This document shows positions 55,551 through 63,809 of a DNA stretch of 64,000 nucleotides, piece after piece. A model generated the notes under the pieces. The model was not told the DNA's origin, searched no databases, and worked only from the letters and a program-made list of their open reading frames with translations. Both the position numbers and the translations under genes were made by a program. The DNA is taken from assembly GCA_016708125.1 (NCBI GenBank), contig JADJGF010000001.1:1262001-1326000 (forward strand), in the 5' to 3' direction. Position 1 is the first letter of the stretch; the number at the start of each line of letters is the position of its first letter. This DNA comes from Ignavibacteriota bacterium. GTDB lineage: Bacteria; Bacteroidota; Ignavibacteria; Ignavibacteriales; Melioribacteraceae.

Positions 55551-56798
55551 ATGAAAAAAGTTGTAATTATCGGCGGCGGCGTTTCGGGACTTTTCTCTGC
55601 ATATTATCTAAATAAATTAAATTACGATGTTACAATAATTGATGAGTATAATTTTGATTACGGATGTTCGCATGGCAATGCCGGCTTAGTTGTTCCAAGC
55701 CATATTATTCCATTGGCTTCGCCAAGTATAATTCCAAAAGCAATAAAATGGATGTTCAATTCAAAATCTCCTCTTTCATTTTATCCAAGATTAAATAAAG
55801 ATTTTATTTCTTGGTGTTTTAATTTTTTAAAACATGCAAATAATAAACATGTAAACAATTCAATAATTCCGTTAAGAGATATTTCTTTTTTAAGCAGTAG
55901 TTTATACAAAGAAGTTTCCGAAGAATCAAGCAATTCATTTGGATTAACAAACAAAGGTTTATTGATGCTTTATAAAAATGAAAAAACCGCCGAAGAGGAA
56001 ATTGAGCTTGCTAAACTTTCCAATAAGTATGAAATTGAAACAAAAATTCTATCAAAAAGTGAAATTCAAAATTTAGATCCAAATTGTAAATATGATGTAA
56101 TTGGTGGAGTTCATTATTTGAGCGATTCTCATTTCACTCCAAATAACTTAATTTCTTCATTAGTAGAAAATTTAAAATCTAAAAATATAAATCTTGTTTC
56201 TAATGAGGTTATTCGAAAAATTAAATTCTCGAGTAAGCATATCAGAGGTGTTTCCAGCAATAAAAATACTTACGAAGCCGATTCATTCCTATTTGCTTCC
56301 GGTGTTTGGACTTCCGAATTATTAAAGAACATGAAAATTAATATACCTTTAATGCCGGGAAAGGGTTACAGTTTTAATATTGATCAGAAAAATAATTTCC
56401 CAACCTACCCATCAATATTGGTTGATGAAAGAGTTGCCGTAACTCCTATGAACGGATTTTTAAGAATTGGTGGAAATATGGAGATTGATACTATAAATCA
56501 TAAAGTTAGAACAAGTAGAGTAGAAAGTATGATTGAGTCATTTAAAAAATATTATCCGGAATTAAATATTGAAATGCCCATTGAAGAAAATATTTGGCAC
56601 GGATTACGTCCTTGTTCACCCGATGGGCTTCCCTACATAGGAAATAGTAAATTATATAGTAATTTATTTATTGCAACCGGACATGCAATGTTGGGCATGA
56701 GTTTAGGACCAGCAACGGGAAAATTAATTTCCGAAATAATTTCAGATCAAAAAACTTCTGTTAATGTGGAAGCTTATAATCCGGAAAGATATAATTAA
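55551..56798 (+). CDS. FAD-dependent cis-4-hydroxy-D-proline oxidase/dehydrogenase
   Basis: The 415-residue protein is a D-amino-acid oxidase-type flavoprotein. The FAD-binding GGGVSGLFSAYYL begins at G8, and the C-terminal end has GLRPCSPDGLPYIGNS and TGHAMLGMSLGPATG. It oxidises cis-4-hydroxy-D-proline to the pyrroline substrate of the deaminase. AGGAATTTTATTT precedes the ATG. With the three genes before it, the whole hydroxyproline pathway is encoded. No dedicated transporter is nearby. Confidence 0.9.
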   Translation: MKKVVIIGGGVSGLFSAYYLNKLNYDVTIIDEYNFDYGCSHGNAGLVVPSHIIPLASPSIIPKAIKWMFNSKSPLSFYPRLNKDFISWCFNFLKHANNKHVNNSIIPLRDISFLSSSLYKEVSEESSNSFGLTNKGLLMLYKNEKTAEEEIELAKLSNKYEIETKILSKSEIQNLDPNCKYDVIGGVHYLSDSHFTPNNLISSLVENLKSKNINLVSNEVIRKIKFSSKHIRGVSSNKNTYEADSFLFASGVWTSELLKNMKINIPLMPGKGYSFNIDQKNNFPTYPSILVDERVAVTPMNGFLRIGGNMEIDTINHKVRTSRVESMIESFKKYYPELNIEMPIEENIWHGLRPCSPDGLPYIGNSKLYSNLFIATGHAMLGMSLGPATGKLISEIISDQKTSVNVEAYNPERYN

Positions 56799-56819
56799 AG
56801 ATTCTCTTTGCTTTCATTA

Positions 56820-56848
56820 CTGCCATCGTATGGAAGATGGCTGCAAGC
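56820..56848. repeat. REP palindrome A1
   Basis: GCCATC (56822-56827) and GATGGC (56836-56841) form a stem with GTATGGAA in the loop, followed by TGCAAGC. The loop and flank resemble the A-class palindromes at 57596 and 61434. It lies just after the hydroxyproline oxidase gene. Confidence 0.65.
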
Positions 56849-56900
56849 TAATGGTCAAGAGTATAATTAATTTAAGATGTTTTTTCCAACTCCATTATAT

Positions 56901-56928
56901 TGCAGTCACCGAGCAATCGGTGACAGTA
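56901..56928. repeat. REP palindrome B1
   Basis: GTCACCGA (56905-56912) and TCGGTGAC (56917-56924) are a perfect 8-bp stem over GCAA. It matches the B-class palindrome at 61372-61395 in its GA...TGACAGTA flank. It lies between A1 and the RAYT gene. Confidence 0.7.
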
Positions 56929-56940
56929 AAAAATTCAATT

Positions 56941-57510
56941 TTATTTAATTATAATTCCCATCATTTCTGTATTTACAAAAATTATTGAATGATCTTGCAG
57001 AATGTAATTTCTTGCACTTGAGTATTTATAATTTTCTTGTTTTACTGCGAACCCAGCTTTAACCGGATTGTTATGAATATAATTTAGTTTTATCCAAAAC
57101 ATTTTTTGATCTCTAATAACTTGATCATCAAACCGATGCTGCCAAAATTTTCTTTTTCTATCTTTGTACTCAAAATCGGATGCGTGTTTTTCGAATTTAT
57201 TAATTAAATCAAATCGATTTTTATTTTCTAAAATTTCCATAATATCCCATGCACTGTATTTTTTAATATCCCGCATTATATCAGAAATTGTTCCCTTTGA
57301 TTTATCAATTTGAACAATCCAATGAAAATGAGTTGGCATAATAACATAAGAAAGAATTTCAAAATTATATTTTGTTTGATAATGTTTGATATTAGAAATT
57401 AGAATATCGCAGCACTCATCATAAATAAAAACACTGGAATGATTTATTACTGAAGTTGTAACAAAGAAAAAAGATTCGTCAATTAATTTTTCTCGACCTC
57501 TTAAAGACAT
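56941..57510 (-). CDS. REP-associated tyrosine transposase (RAYT)
   Basis: The 189-residue protein belongs to the TnpA_REP/Y1 transposase family. It has the HUH metal motif H61-F-H63 in MPTHFHWIV, the likely catalytic tyrosine Y85 in DIKKYSAWDI, and the RAYT block YIHNNPVKAG with YSSARNY. RAYTs cut and mobilise REP palindromes, and several lie around it. GAGGAA precedes the ATG. It is intact and probably the source of the nearby repeats. Confidence 0.93.
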   Translation of the reverse strand: MSLRGREKLIDESFFFVTTSVINHSSVFIYDECCDILISNIKHYQTKYNFEILSYVIMPTHFHWIVQIDKSKGTISDIMRDIKKYSAWDIMEILENKNRFDLINKFEKHASDFEYKDRKRKFWQHRFDDQVIRDQKMFWIKLNYIHNNPVKAGFAVKQENYKYSSARNYILQDHSIIFVNTEMMGIIIK

Positions 57511-57593
57511 TTTTCCTCATTTTATTGAATGATATTTGTTTGCTTTCATCGATCACTAAATAAAAGTGTTACTTTGTAAAGCCAAAGAAAGTT

Positions 57594-57620
57594 ATTGCCA
57601 TCGTTTGGACGATGGCAGCA
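57594..57620. repeat. REP palindrome A2
   Basis: TGCCATCGT (57596-57604) and ACGATGGCA (57609-57617) form a perfect 9-bp stem with loop TTGG, giving the shared CGTTTGGACG core. A degenerate B-class half (CATCGATCACT) lies about 45 bases earlier. This pair is on the left side of the accessory module. Confidence 0.8.
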
Positions 57621-57706
57621 ATTCATAAAAGTAAGCACCATCAAAAAACAACGGCAACAAATAATTACGTCTTTGGCATTTATTTTTCAAATATACTTCT
57701 TCCCTT

Positions 57707-57763
57707 CAACCGTTTGGACGTTGTCAGAAAGTTTATAAATATATTTTAATTAAAGATATTCTT
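57707..57763. repeat. REP palindrome A3 with tail reaching the SIR2-like gene
   Basis: CAACCGTTTGGACGTTG (57707-57723) has the CGTTTGGACG core with imperfect arms. Its right flank ends in TTAATTAAAGATATTCTT (57746-57763), which is nearly the same as the flank of the palindrome at 61434. The stop codon of the SIR2-like gene (57750-57752) falls inside this tail. Confidence 0.6.
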
Positions 57764-58829
57764 CTAAACTTTTATTAACTACATGTATATTATTGCATAG
57801 TGTAATTTTTCTAACCCTTTTTTCAATTTCATCTGGTTTGGGATCTATTATTGCTATTTTTTTGGAAGAAAAATCAATTGTGTTAAATAATGTATAGACA
57901 GAAGTATCCGCCTCTGGAAAACTGTAACCAATAAAAATGACTTCTTCAGATTTGGAAATTACTGAATGTGCTTTTCGCCATATAGATAATAGTTGAAAAC
58001 TATTAAATTTTTTAACAAGTGATGGCAATTTGAGAGCCTTAAGATTAATTCCACCCTCATATTCAAAATTTCTCTTTATTTCATTTTTAAAATAATCAGG
58101 AAATATAGGGCTTCCATCATCAAGCATATTTTCTATTTTGTAACGATTCTCTAGTTCGGATTCGCGCCAATTTAGGGAGCCATGCATTTTTAATACTAAA
58201 TGACTTGAACTCTTTTTATTTTCAGCTTTTACTTGGGGGAACTCATCAAACTCGAGCCCATACCCATCTTTGGGCTTCCATAGCTCTTTTTTATAAAGAA
58301 ATTGTTCCACAATTAAATCATAATTGAAGGTAATAAAATGAGTGTCTTTATTTACCATTTTTTCATAAAAACTATCTAATAAATTTTGATTAATTCTTGG
58401 ATCTATCAATGTTAAATAAAGATAAGTTGATATTTCATATCGTAATTGTTTTAATTGGGAAGTAGAATAATCCCACAATAAAGGTTTACCATCTAAATTT
58501 GATGTCATCACTCCATCTGAGGTTCTTGCCTTCAATTCATACTGAATTCCCAAATCAATCATTGACAAAACAGCTTCAAAGTTTTCTTCATAGTTAGATT
58601 CAATAATAGCTGATTTATCATTGGCTCGAGACAGTGGCTGTTTAGCAAATCTATCTTCTAATCTAGTAAGAAATTCAAATATAGATTCTCCCCATTTAAT
58701 TCTATTTCTATGTTGTTTTATCGTCTCAATGTTTAAAGTTTTTCTAAATGAATTAAACATTTCACAAGTAATGGGTAAACAACCTATAGCCTTAGAAAAA
58801 CCGGCACCTAAAACAATTGCTTTCCTCAT
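57750..58829 (-). CDS. SIR2-like domain protein, probable NAD-consuming defence effector
   Basis: The 359-residue protein has the SIR2 NAD-binding start VLGAGFSKA (6-14), then TFNYD (167-171), MHGS with H216, and IGYSFPEADTS (300-310). These are the motifs of bacterial SIR2-like domains, which in many anti-phage systems degrade NAD+. It is divergent from the PLD/J-domain gene across 148 bases and was probably inherited with it. AGGA precedes the ATG. The extreme C-terminus and stop lie in a REP tail. Deacetylase activity is less likely, because the zinc-binding cysteines of true sirtuins are absent. Confidence 0.82.
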   Translation of the reverse strand: MRKAIVLGAGFSKAIGCLPITCEMFNSFRKTLNIETIKQHRNRIKWGESIFEFLTRLEDRFAKQPLSRANDKSAIIESNYEENFEAVLSMIDLGIQYELKARTSDGVMTSNLDGKPLLWDYSTSQLKQLRYEISTYLYLTLIDPRINQNLLDSFYEKMVNKDTHFITFNYDLIVEQFLYKKELWKPKDGYGLEFDEFPQVKAENKKSSSHLVLKMHGSLNWRESELENRYKIENMLDDGSPIFPDYFKNEIKRNFEYEGGINLKALKLPSLVKKFNSFQLLSIWRKAHSVISKSEEVIFIGYSFPEADTSVYTLFNTIDFSSKKIAIIDPKPDEIEKRVRKITLCNNIHVVNKSLEEYL

Positions 58830-58977
58830 TTTATTATCCTAGTAATATTAGGAGAAATAATTAATAACATTTACTTTAAATTACAAAAATAAATTTAGGC
58901 AAATATTCATTCAAACTATTTTTCAACTTTGTGATTGAGTAACTTAATATTTATTTTAATATTAAAATTTTTATAAA

Positions 58978-60387
58978 ATGAAAACTCAAGCCCACTTTGA
59001 AAATATTCAATCAATAATCATTGATGAACTTTCAACATCTCAAAAATCTATAAAAATTGCAATTGCCTGGTTTACTGACGATGATATTTTTGAATTATTA
59101 TGTTCAAAAGCTAATGAAGGGATTGCAATTGAATTACTTGTAATGAATGACCGTATAAATAAAAATTCAAATATTGATTATGATAAACTTAACCAACTTG
59201 GTAGCAAAGTATGGCTTATTGAAAATGCAAATTCTCGAAGATCTATCATGCATAATAAATTTTGTATTATTGATCATAGCACAATAATTAGTGGTAGTTA
59301 CAATTGGACTAAACAAGCACAAAAAAATAATGAAAGCATAACAATAATAAAGGAGAATACCGAGCTTGCAATAGATTTTGAACAAGAATTTGAACATTTA
59401 AAAAATACATTAATAAGTAATTATGAAGAAGAAATAACTCCTAATATTGAATTAATAGGATTACGTTTAGAAACACTTAAGAATACTATTCTACTCGAGG
59501 ACTTAGACGATATCAATTATCAATTAGAAAAGTTAAAAAAACAAACATCTTCCTTTTTACATAATGACTTAATGAATAATTTAAATAATATAATTGAAGA
59601 AATTGAAAACCAACACTTTAGTCTATCAATAGAATTAATAGATAATTTCACAAGGAAATTAAAATCACTAATTATCTTTATTGATCCAGAAACTCAAGCT
59701 ATAAAATTAGAAATTAAAGCTTTGGAATTACAGATTAGTTCACTTGAAGATGAATACGCTTACATGGAAAAAATAATTTATTTATTTCAAGTCGAACATG
59801 ATAAATTATTAGGAAATATAATTTTACAAATACTGGAACTCAGAAAAAATAGATTAAAAAAAGAGAAAGAAATAATTCCAGAAATGGAAGATGAATATAA
59901 AAATTCAGAACAAGAATACAAAAATTATCAAGAAAGTTATGAAATAAGTATAAAAGATGTAGTTATTGATCTTTCAGTGGAAGATAAAATTAAAATTGAT
60001 AAATTGTTTAGGAAAGCATCAAAAATATGTCATCCAGATATTGTTTCTGAATCTCAAAAAGATGAAGCAACAAAGATTTTTATTGAATTAAAAAAAGCAT
60101 TTGAGAAAAACGACATAAAGACTGTTGAAAAGATCTACCAAAATCTTCAGAAAGGAATTTTTGTTGCTGTTGGTGAAAATGTGACCGAAAAAAATAAATT
60201 ACTTTCAATATTATTGGTTTTGAGATCAAAAAGAAATAGTTTGGAGAATAGTTTGAATGAACTTAGAAATGATGAAACTTATTTAAAGGTCAATCAGATA
60301 TATGAATGGTCAGATTATTTTGAAATAAAGAAACAAGAATTAATTCAAATCTTAGATGAAGAAATTAATTTAATTAATAATGAATAA
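58978..60387 (+). CDS. Phospholipase-D-like/coiled-coil/J-domain fusion protein
   Basis: The first ~150 residues of this 469-residue protein are a single-copy PLD domain: H92-x-K94 and D99 in MHNKFCIIDH, then SGSYNW and N/E in KNNES. Single-HKD enzymes act as dimers, often as nucleases. A long coiled-coil region follows (about 155-330 and 400-469). Between the coils is a J-domain-like segment with H352-P353-D354 in KASKICHPDIV, the motif that recruits DnaK. This combination is not one I can name. The stop overlaps the TPR gene by eight bases, and the SIR2-like gene is divergent. It may be a nuclease effector or scaffold held by DnaK. Confidence 0.78.
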   Translation: MKTQAHFENIQSIIIDELSTSQKSIKIAIAWFTDDDIFELLCSKANEGIAIELLVMNDRINKNSNIDYDKLNQLGSKVWLIENANSRRSIMHNKFCIIDHSTIISGSYNWTKQAQKNNESITIIKENTELAIDFEQEFEHLKNTLISNYEEEITPNIELIGLRLETLKNTILLEDLDDINYQLEKLKKQTSSFLHNDLMNNLNNIIEEIENQHFSLSIELIDNFTRKLKSLIIFIDPETQAIKLEIKALELQISSLEDEYAYMEKIIYLFQVEHDKLLGNIILQILELRKNRLKKEKEIIPEMEDEYKNSEQEYKNYQESYEISIKDVVIDLSVEDKIKIDKLFRKASKICHPDIVSESQKDEATKIFIELKKAFEKNDIKTVEKIYQNLQKGIFVAVGENVTEKNKLLSILLVLRSKRNSLENSLNELRNDETYLKVNQIYEWSDYFEIKKQELIQILDEEINLINNE

Positions 60388-61285
60388 GAATAAACAACTT
60401 ATAAAAAAGCGAAATGGTTACTTAACAAATATTAGTAATAAAATATCAATTACTGATAAAATCATTTATGAGTCGGAAACGATTAAAAATATTAAATCAT
60501 TAAATGAACAATTAACAGATCTGATCAACAAAAAGGAATGGAGACTCTTACTTAAAAAATCAATTGAAATTATACAAAAATACCCAGATGTTGCTTTAGG
60601 TTATGTAGGACATAGTGAAAGTCTTTATTACCTTAATTTGCCAATTATTGAGGAATATGGTCCAGCAATTATTAGTGAGTTGGATATTGCCTTAAAAATA
60701 ATTGATCAAAAGGGTACATATAATTATTATAAAAATCTAAAATATGGAGATCCTTTATCAAGTTTAAAAATTTATATTTTATACTATAAAGCAGAAGTTT
60801 ATTTTTTAATAAAAAACAAAGAAATGTTTATTGAGCAAGTGAAAAAAATGATGAAATTTGATAGCAACTCTAGGTTATCAAAAATTCTACATATTACAAT
60901 TTTAACACAAACTAAAGATTTTAGTAATGAAGACAAATTAAATTATTTTAATTGGTTAATTGAAAACAAGCTCGAAACTCTGAAAACATATTATTCTAGA
61001 GGTCATTTATTTGAAGAATTAGGAAATATATGGGCTGCAATAAGTGATTTCAATAAAGCAATTGAAGTTGATCCACATTATAAATATTCATACTTATCCT
61101 TGGCTTTAGTGCTTGCTGATATTAAACAATATCAAGATGCAATAAAAATGATTTCCAAGGTTATTGATTTAGATGCTAGTAATCCAGACTATTTTATAGC
61201 CAGAAGCATCTGGGAAGAAGAAATTGGTGATTTAGAAGGGACCAAATTAGATAAAGAAATTGCAGAAAAGTTGAAAGATAAATAA
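60380..61285 (+). CDS. Tetratricopeptide-repeat protein
   Basis: The 301-residue protein has several TPR-like helical pairs, clearest in LETLKTYYSRGHLFEELGNI and AAISDFNKAIEVDPHYKYSY, with a third near NPDYFIARSIWEEEIG. TPRs bind other proteins or peptides. It begins in the last eight bases of the PLD/J gene and is translationally coupled, so it probably works with that protein as a sensor or adaptor. No enzyme motif is seen. Confidence 0.82.
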   Translation: MNKNKQLIKKRNGYLTNISNKISITDKIIYESETIKNIKSLNEQLTDLINKKEWRLLLKKSIEIIQKYPDVALGYVGHSESLYYLNLPIIEEYGPAIISELDIALKIIDQKGTYNYYKNLKYGDPLSSLKIYILYYKAEVYFLIKNKEMFIEQVKKMMKFDSNSRLSKILHITILTQTKDFSNEDKLNYFNWLIENKLETLKTYYSRGHLFEELGNIWAAISDFNKAIEVDPHYKYSYLSLALVLADIKQYQDAIKMISKVIDLDASNPDYFIARSIWEEEIGDLEGTKLDKEIAEKLKDK

Positions 61286-61369
61286 TTCAGACGAACTAAA
61301 ATTCAAGAGGAACAAGCCCAAGATTATTTAAAAAAGCATTAACAAATTTCAGATTTTCATATATAAGTT

Positions 61370-61397
61370 TGCTGTCATCGACCACTCGATGACAGTA
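61370..61397. repeat. REP palindrome B2
   Basis: CTGTCATCG (61372-61380) and CGATGACAG (61387-61395) form a perfect 9-bp stem over ACCACT. It is the same class as B1 (56905-56924) and is followed after about 40 bases by palindrome A4. Confidence 0.8.
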
Positions 61398-61433
61398 TTT
61401 GTTGTTTGATTGTAAAAGTAAGTGTTATCTTCT

Positions 61434-61486
61434 CTGCCACCGTTTGGACGGAGGCAGCAAGCCAATAATTAGTTTAAGATATTCTT
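61434..61486. repeat. REP palindrome A4 with tail reaching the phosphoesterase gene
   Basis: CTGCCACCGT (61434-61443) and ACGGAGGCAG (61448-61457) form a 10-bp stem with one mismatch and the shared loop TTGG (core CGTTTGGACG). The flank continues GCAAGCCAATAATTAG and ends TTTAAGATATTCTT (61473-61486). The stop codon of the phosphoesterase (61474-61476) lies in that tail. Confidence 0.8.
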
Positions 61487-62742
61487 GTTCCCAACTCAAT
61501 TACCGTAATTTCCGGGGGCATTCCAATTCTTCCGGGAAAACCTATAAATCCTACTCCGGTATTTACATATAAATGTTGATTATTCTCTGTATAAAGTCCG
61601 CCCCATCTTTTATAACGAATATTCACCGGGCTCCATCTCCAACCCGGAATTTCAATTCCAAATTGCGCTCCGTGTGTATGACCCGAAATCGTTAAATCAA
61701 TATTTGTAAAACCTAAAACTTGCTCATCCCAATGAGTCGGATCGTGAGACATCAAAATTTTAAATGATTTTTGTTCAACATTCTCCATCGCTTTTTTCAA
61801 ATTACCGTATTGAGGAAACGGCGGAAGTCCCCAATTCTCAACTCCGATAAGCTCAATTTCTTCTTCACCAATTTTAATTTTTCTATTTTCGTTCAGCAGC
61901 AAATCGAATCCAATATTTTTTTGAGTCTGTATTAATTTTTCTAAATTTGCCTGCTTTGCTTCTTCGGATTTCCACGGAACATATTCTCCGTAATCATGAT
62001 TTCCTAAAATGGAATATTTGCCAAACTTTGATTTTAAACTTTTCAAAATTGATAAAAACTCATCCATTTCTTCAGCAACATTATTTACAAAATCTCCGGT
62101 AAATAATATTAAATCCGGATTAAGAGAATTAATTTTATAAACTACTTCTTCTACAAACTCCGGATTGTTTAATAAACTTCCGATGTGAAAATCTGAGATT
62201 TGAATAATTTTTAATCCTTTAAATTTTTTAGGAAGATTGGTAAAATTAAGTTTAACATTTCTAACGATTAAGTTAAATCTTCCCCAGCCGATTCCGTATA
62301 TAATTGATAAAAAAGGGATGCCGGCTGTTATAATTCCAACACGAGTTAAAAATTGACTTCTGGAAATTTTTACGGAATTATTAGATTCAATATTTTGTTT
62401 TTTCTTTCTTGAAAAAATGTGAATTGCGCCGTGAATTAAATCATCAACAAAATTAAAAATGATGAAAATTAATTTGGGAATATAAAATAAAATGAAGGTT
62501 CCGGAAATAAAATGAAAGTAGATTAAAAACCTTGCCGGATTTACTTCTTCGCGGAGAATGGGAAAAAATCCCATTCCGGAAATTATTATTACCGGAACTA
62601 TCCAAAATAAAATTTTAATAATTCGTGATGTTGTTTTGTTCAAATCAATTATTAATTTTTTTACACCTCTGTAAGCATAAAAATCTATTAACAATAGAAT
62701 TACGCCGAATATTGCAAAAATTAAAAACGGATTACTTCTCAT
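61474..62742 (-). CDS. Membrane-anchored metallophosphoesterase (YaeI-like)
   Basis: The 422-residue protein has about four to five membrane helices in its first ~160 residues and then a calcineurin-like phosphoesterase domain. Metal-binding blocks are ISDFHIGSLL, LFTGDFVNN, ILGNHDYGEY, LMSHDPTHW and ISGHTHGAQFG. It probably hydrolyses phosphodiesters or pyrophosphates of lipids or nucleotides on one side of the membrane; YaeI/LpxH-type activity is possible. It lies five bases downstream of rsgA on the same strand. Its last codons come from a REP tail. Confidence 0.88.
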   Translation of the reverse strand: MRSNPFLIFAIFGVILLLIDFYAYRGVKKLIIDLNKTTSRIIKILFWIVPVIIISGMGFFPILREEVNPARFLIYFHFISGTFILFYIPKLIFIIFNFVDDLIHGAIHIFSRKKKQNIESNNSVKISRSQFLTRVGIITAGIPFLSIIYGIGWGRFNLIVRNVKLNFTNLPKKFKGLKIIQISDFHIGSLLNNPEFVEEVVYKINSLNPDLILFTGDFVNNVAEEMDEFLSILKSLKSKFGKYSILGNHDYGEYVPWKSEEAKQANLEKLIQTQKNIGFDLLLNENRKIKIGEEEIELIGVENWGLPPFPQYGNLKKAMENVEQKSFKILMSHDPTHWDEQVLGFTNIDLTISGHTHGAQFGIEIPGWRWSPVNIRYKRWGGLYTENNQHLYVNTGVGFIGFPGRIGMPPEITVIELGTRIS

Positions 62743-62747
62743 AGTTT

Positions 62748-63809
62748 TTATTTTCTCTTATTTTTTTCTTTTAAAACTGATTTTATCATTTTGCCGAATT
62801 CCTTATCGCGTTTTCTATTTTCAACATACGATCTTTCATAATAATCGGATTCTTTTTTTAACTTCATAAAATTATTATACCGCTTTTCAGAAATTTGACC
62901 ATTCTTTAAAGCTTCTAAAATTGCACAACCCTTTTCAATTGTGTGTGTACAATCTGCAAATTTACATTTTTCAATTAGACTGCTTATTTCATCAAAAGTT
63001 TTTTCTATTCCCTGCGATAAAGAAATGTTTCCTAATTCCCGCATTCCCGGCGTATCAATAATCATTGCTCCATTTTTAAGTAGCACCAATTGTCTTGCCG
63101 TAGTTGTGTGTTTTCCCCTGTTATCGCCTTTTCTAACTTCTCTTGTTTCAAACATTTCTTCGCCTAAAATATTATTAAGCAAAGTTGTTTTTCCAACGCC
63201 GGATGAACCAATTAAACAGTATGTTTTTTCCGGTAATAAAATATTTACAATTTCTTTAAAACTATTTTCAAAATTACTGAAATGATAAATTGGAATTTTT
63301 TCATAATTATTTTTTAGAATCCCCAACTTATTATTTATTTCTTCTTCTTTCAATAAATCGGATTTGCTCAAAAGTATTATTGGTTCTATATTAAACTCGT
63401 TTACCATTGCGAGATATCGGTCCAGCCGGTTTGTATTAAAATCGTTATCTAAAGATTGCATAATAAAAGCAAAATCAATATTTGCCGCAATTAGTTGATA
63501 GTCAACTTTCTTTCCCGGATTTTTTCTGCTTAATAAAGTTTTTCTAATTAATATTTTATGAATTAAGACCGTTGAATCTTCATCAAACGATTGATAAAAA
63601 ACAAAATCGCCCGTGGTTGGAAAATCAATTGCAGAATTTGCAGAGAACATTAAATTGCCGGTAATTTTTGCAAATAAATCTTTTTCTCCATTGTTGATAA
63701 TATAACTTTCGCGCTGAACAGAAATAACCCTCGCAATTTGAAAATTATTTTTCTCACCGCTAAATAAATTAAATTGTTCCTTGGATAAGCCAAGTTTATG
63801 AATACTCAT
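62748..63809 (-). CDS. rsgA: Ribosome small-subunit-dependent GTPase RsgA
   Basis: The protein is 353 residues from the ATG at 63809, which has GGAGAA upstream. A TTG 15 bases further out overlaps that site and is less likely. It has an N-terminal OB fold and the circularly permuted GTPase order: LLSKSDLL (G4) precedes GSSGVGKTTLLN (G1) and DTPGMREL (G3). A C-terminal zinc motif follows, with cysteines and histidine in CKFADCTHTIEKGC. It assists late 30S ribosome assembly. It is followed by the phosphoesterase gene, five bases away. Confidence 0.93.
   Translation of the reverse strand: MSIHKLGLSKEQFNLFSGEKNNFQIARVISVQRESYIINNGEKDLFAKITGNLMFSANSAIDFPTTGDFVFYQSFDEDSTVLIHKILIRKTLLSRKNPGKKVDYQLIAANIDFAFIMQSLDNDFNTNRLDRYLAMVNEFNIEPIILLSKSDLLKEEEINNKLGILKNNYEKIPIYHFSNFENSFKEIVNILLPEKTYCLIGSSGVGKTTLLNNILGEEMFETREVRKGDNRGKHTTTARQLVLLKNGAMIIDTPGMRELGNISLSQGIEKTFDEISSLIEKCKFADCTHTIEKGCAILEALKNGQISEKRYNNFMKLKKESDYYERSYVENRKRDKEFGKMIKSVLKEKNKRK

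Noticed and set aside
57753..61486. AAGATATTCTT at both ends of the accessory module as possible attachment-site direct repeats
   Set aside because: The same sequence is part of the flank following the REP palindromes, and a related flank occurs at 56867-56878, so it is better explained as a repeat tail. No integrase gene is present.
62941..63285. 114-residue plus-strand open frame inside rsgA
   Set aside because: It is a shadow of the GTPase domain.
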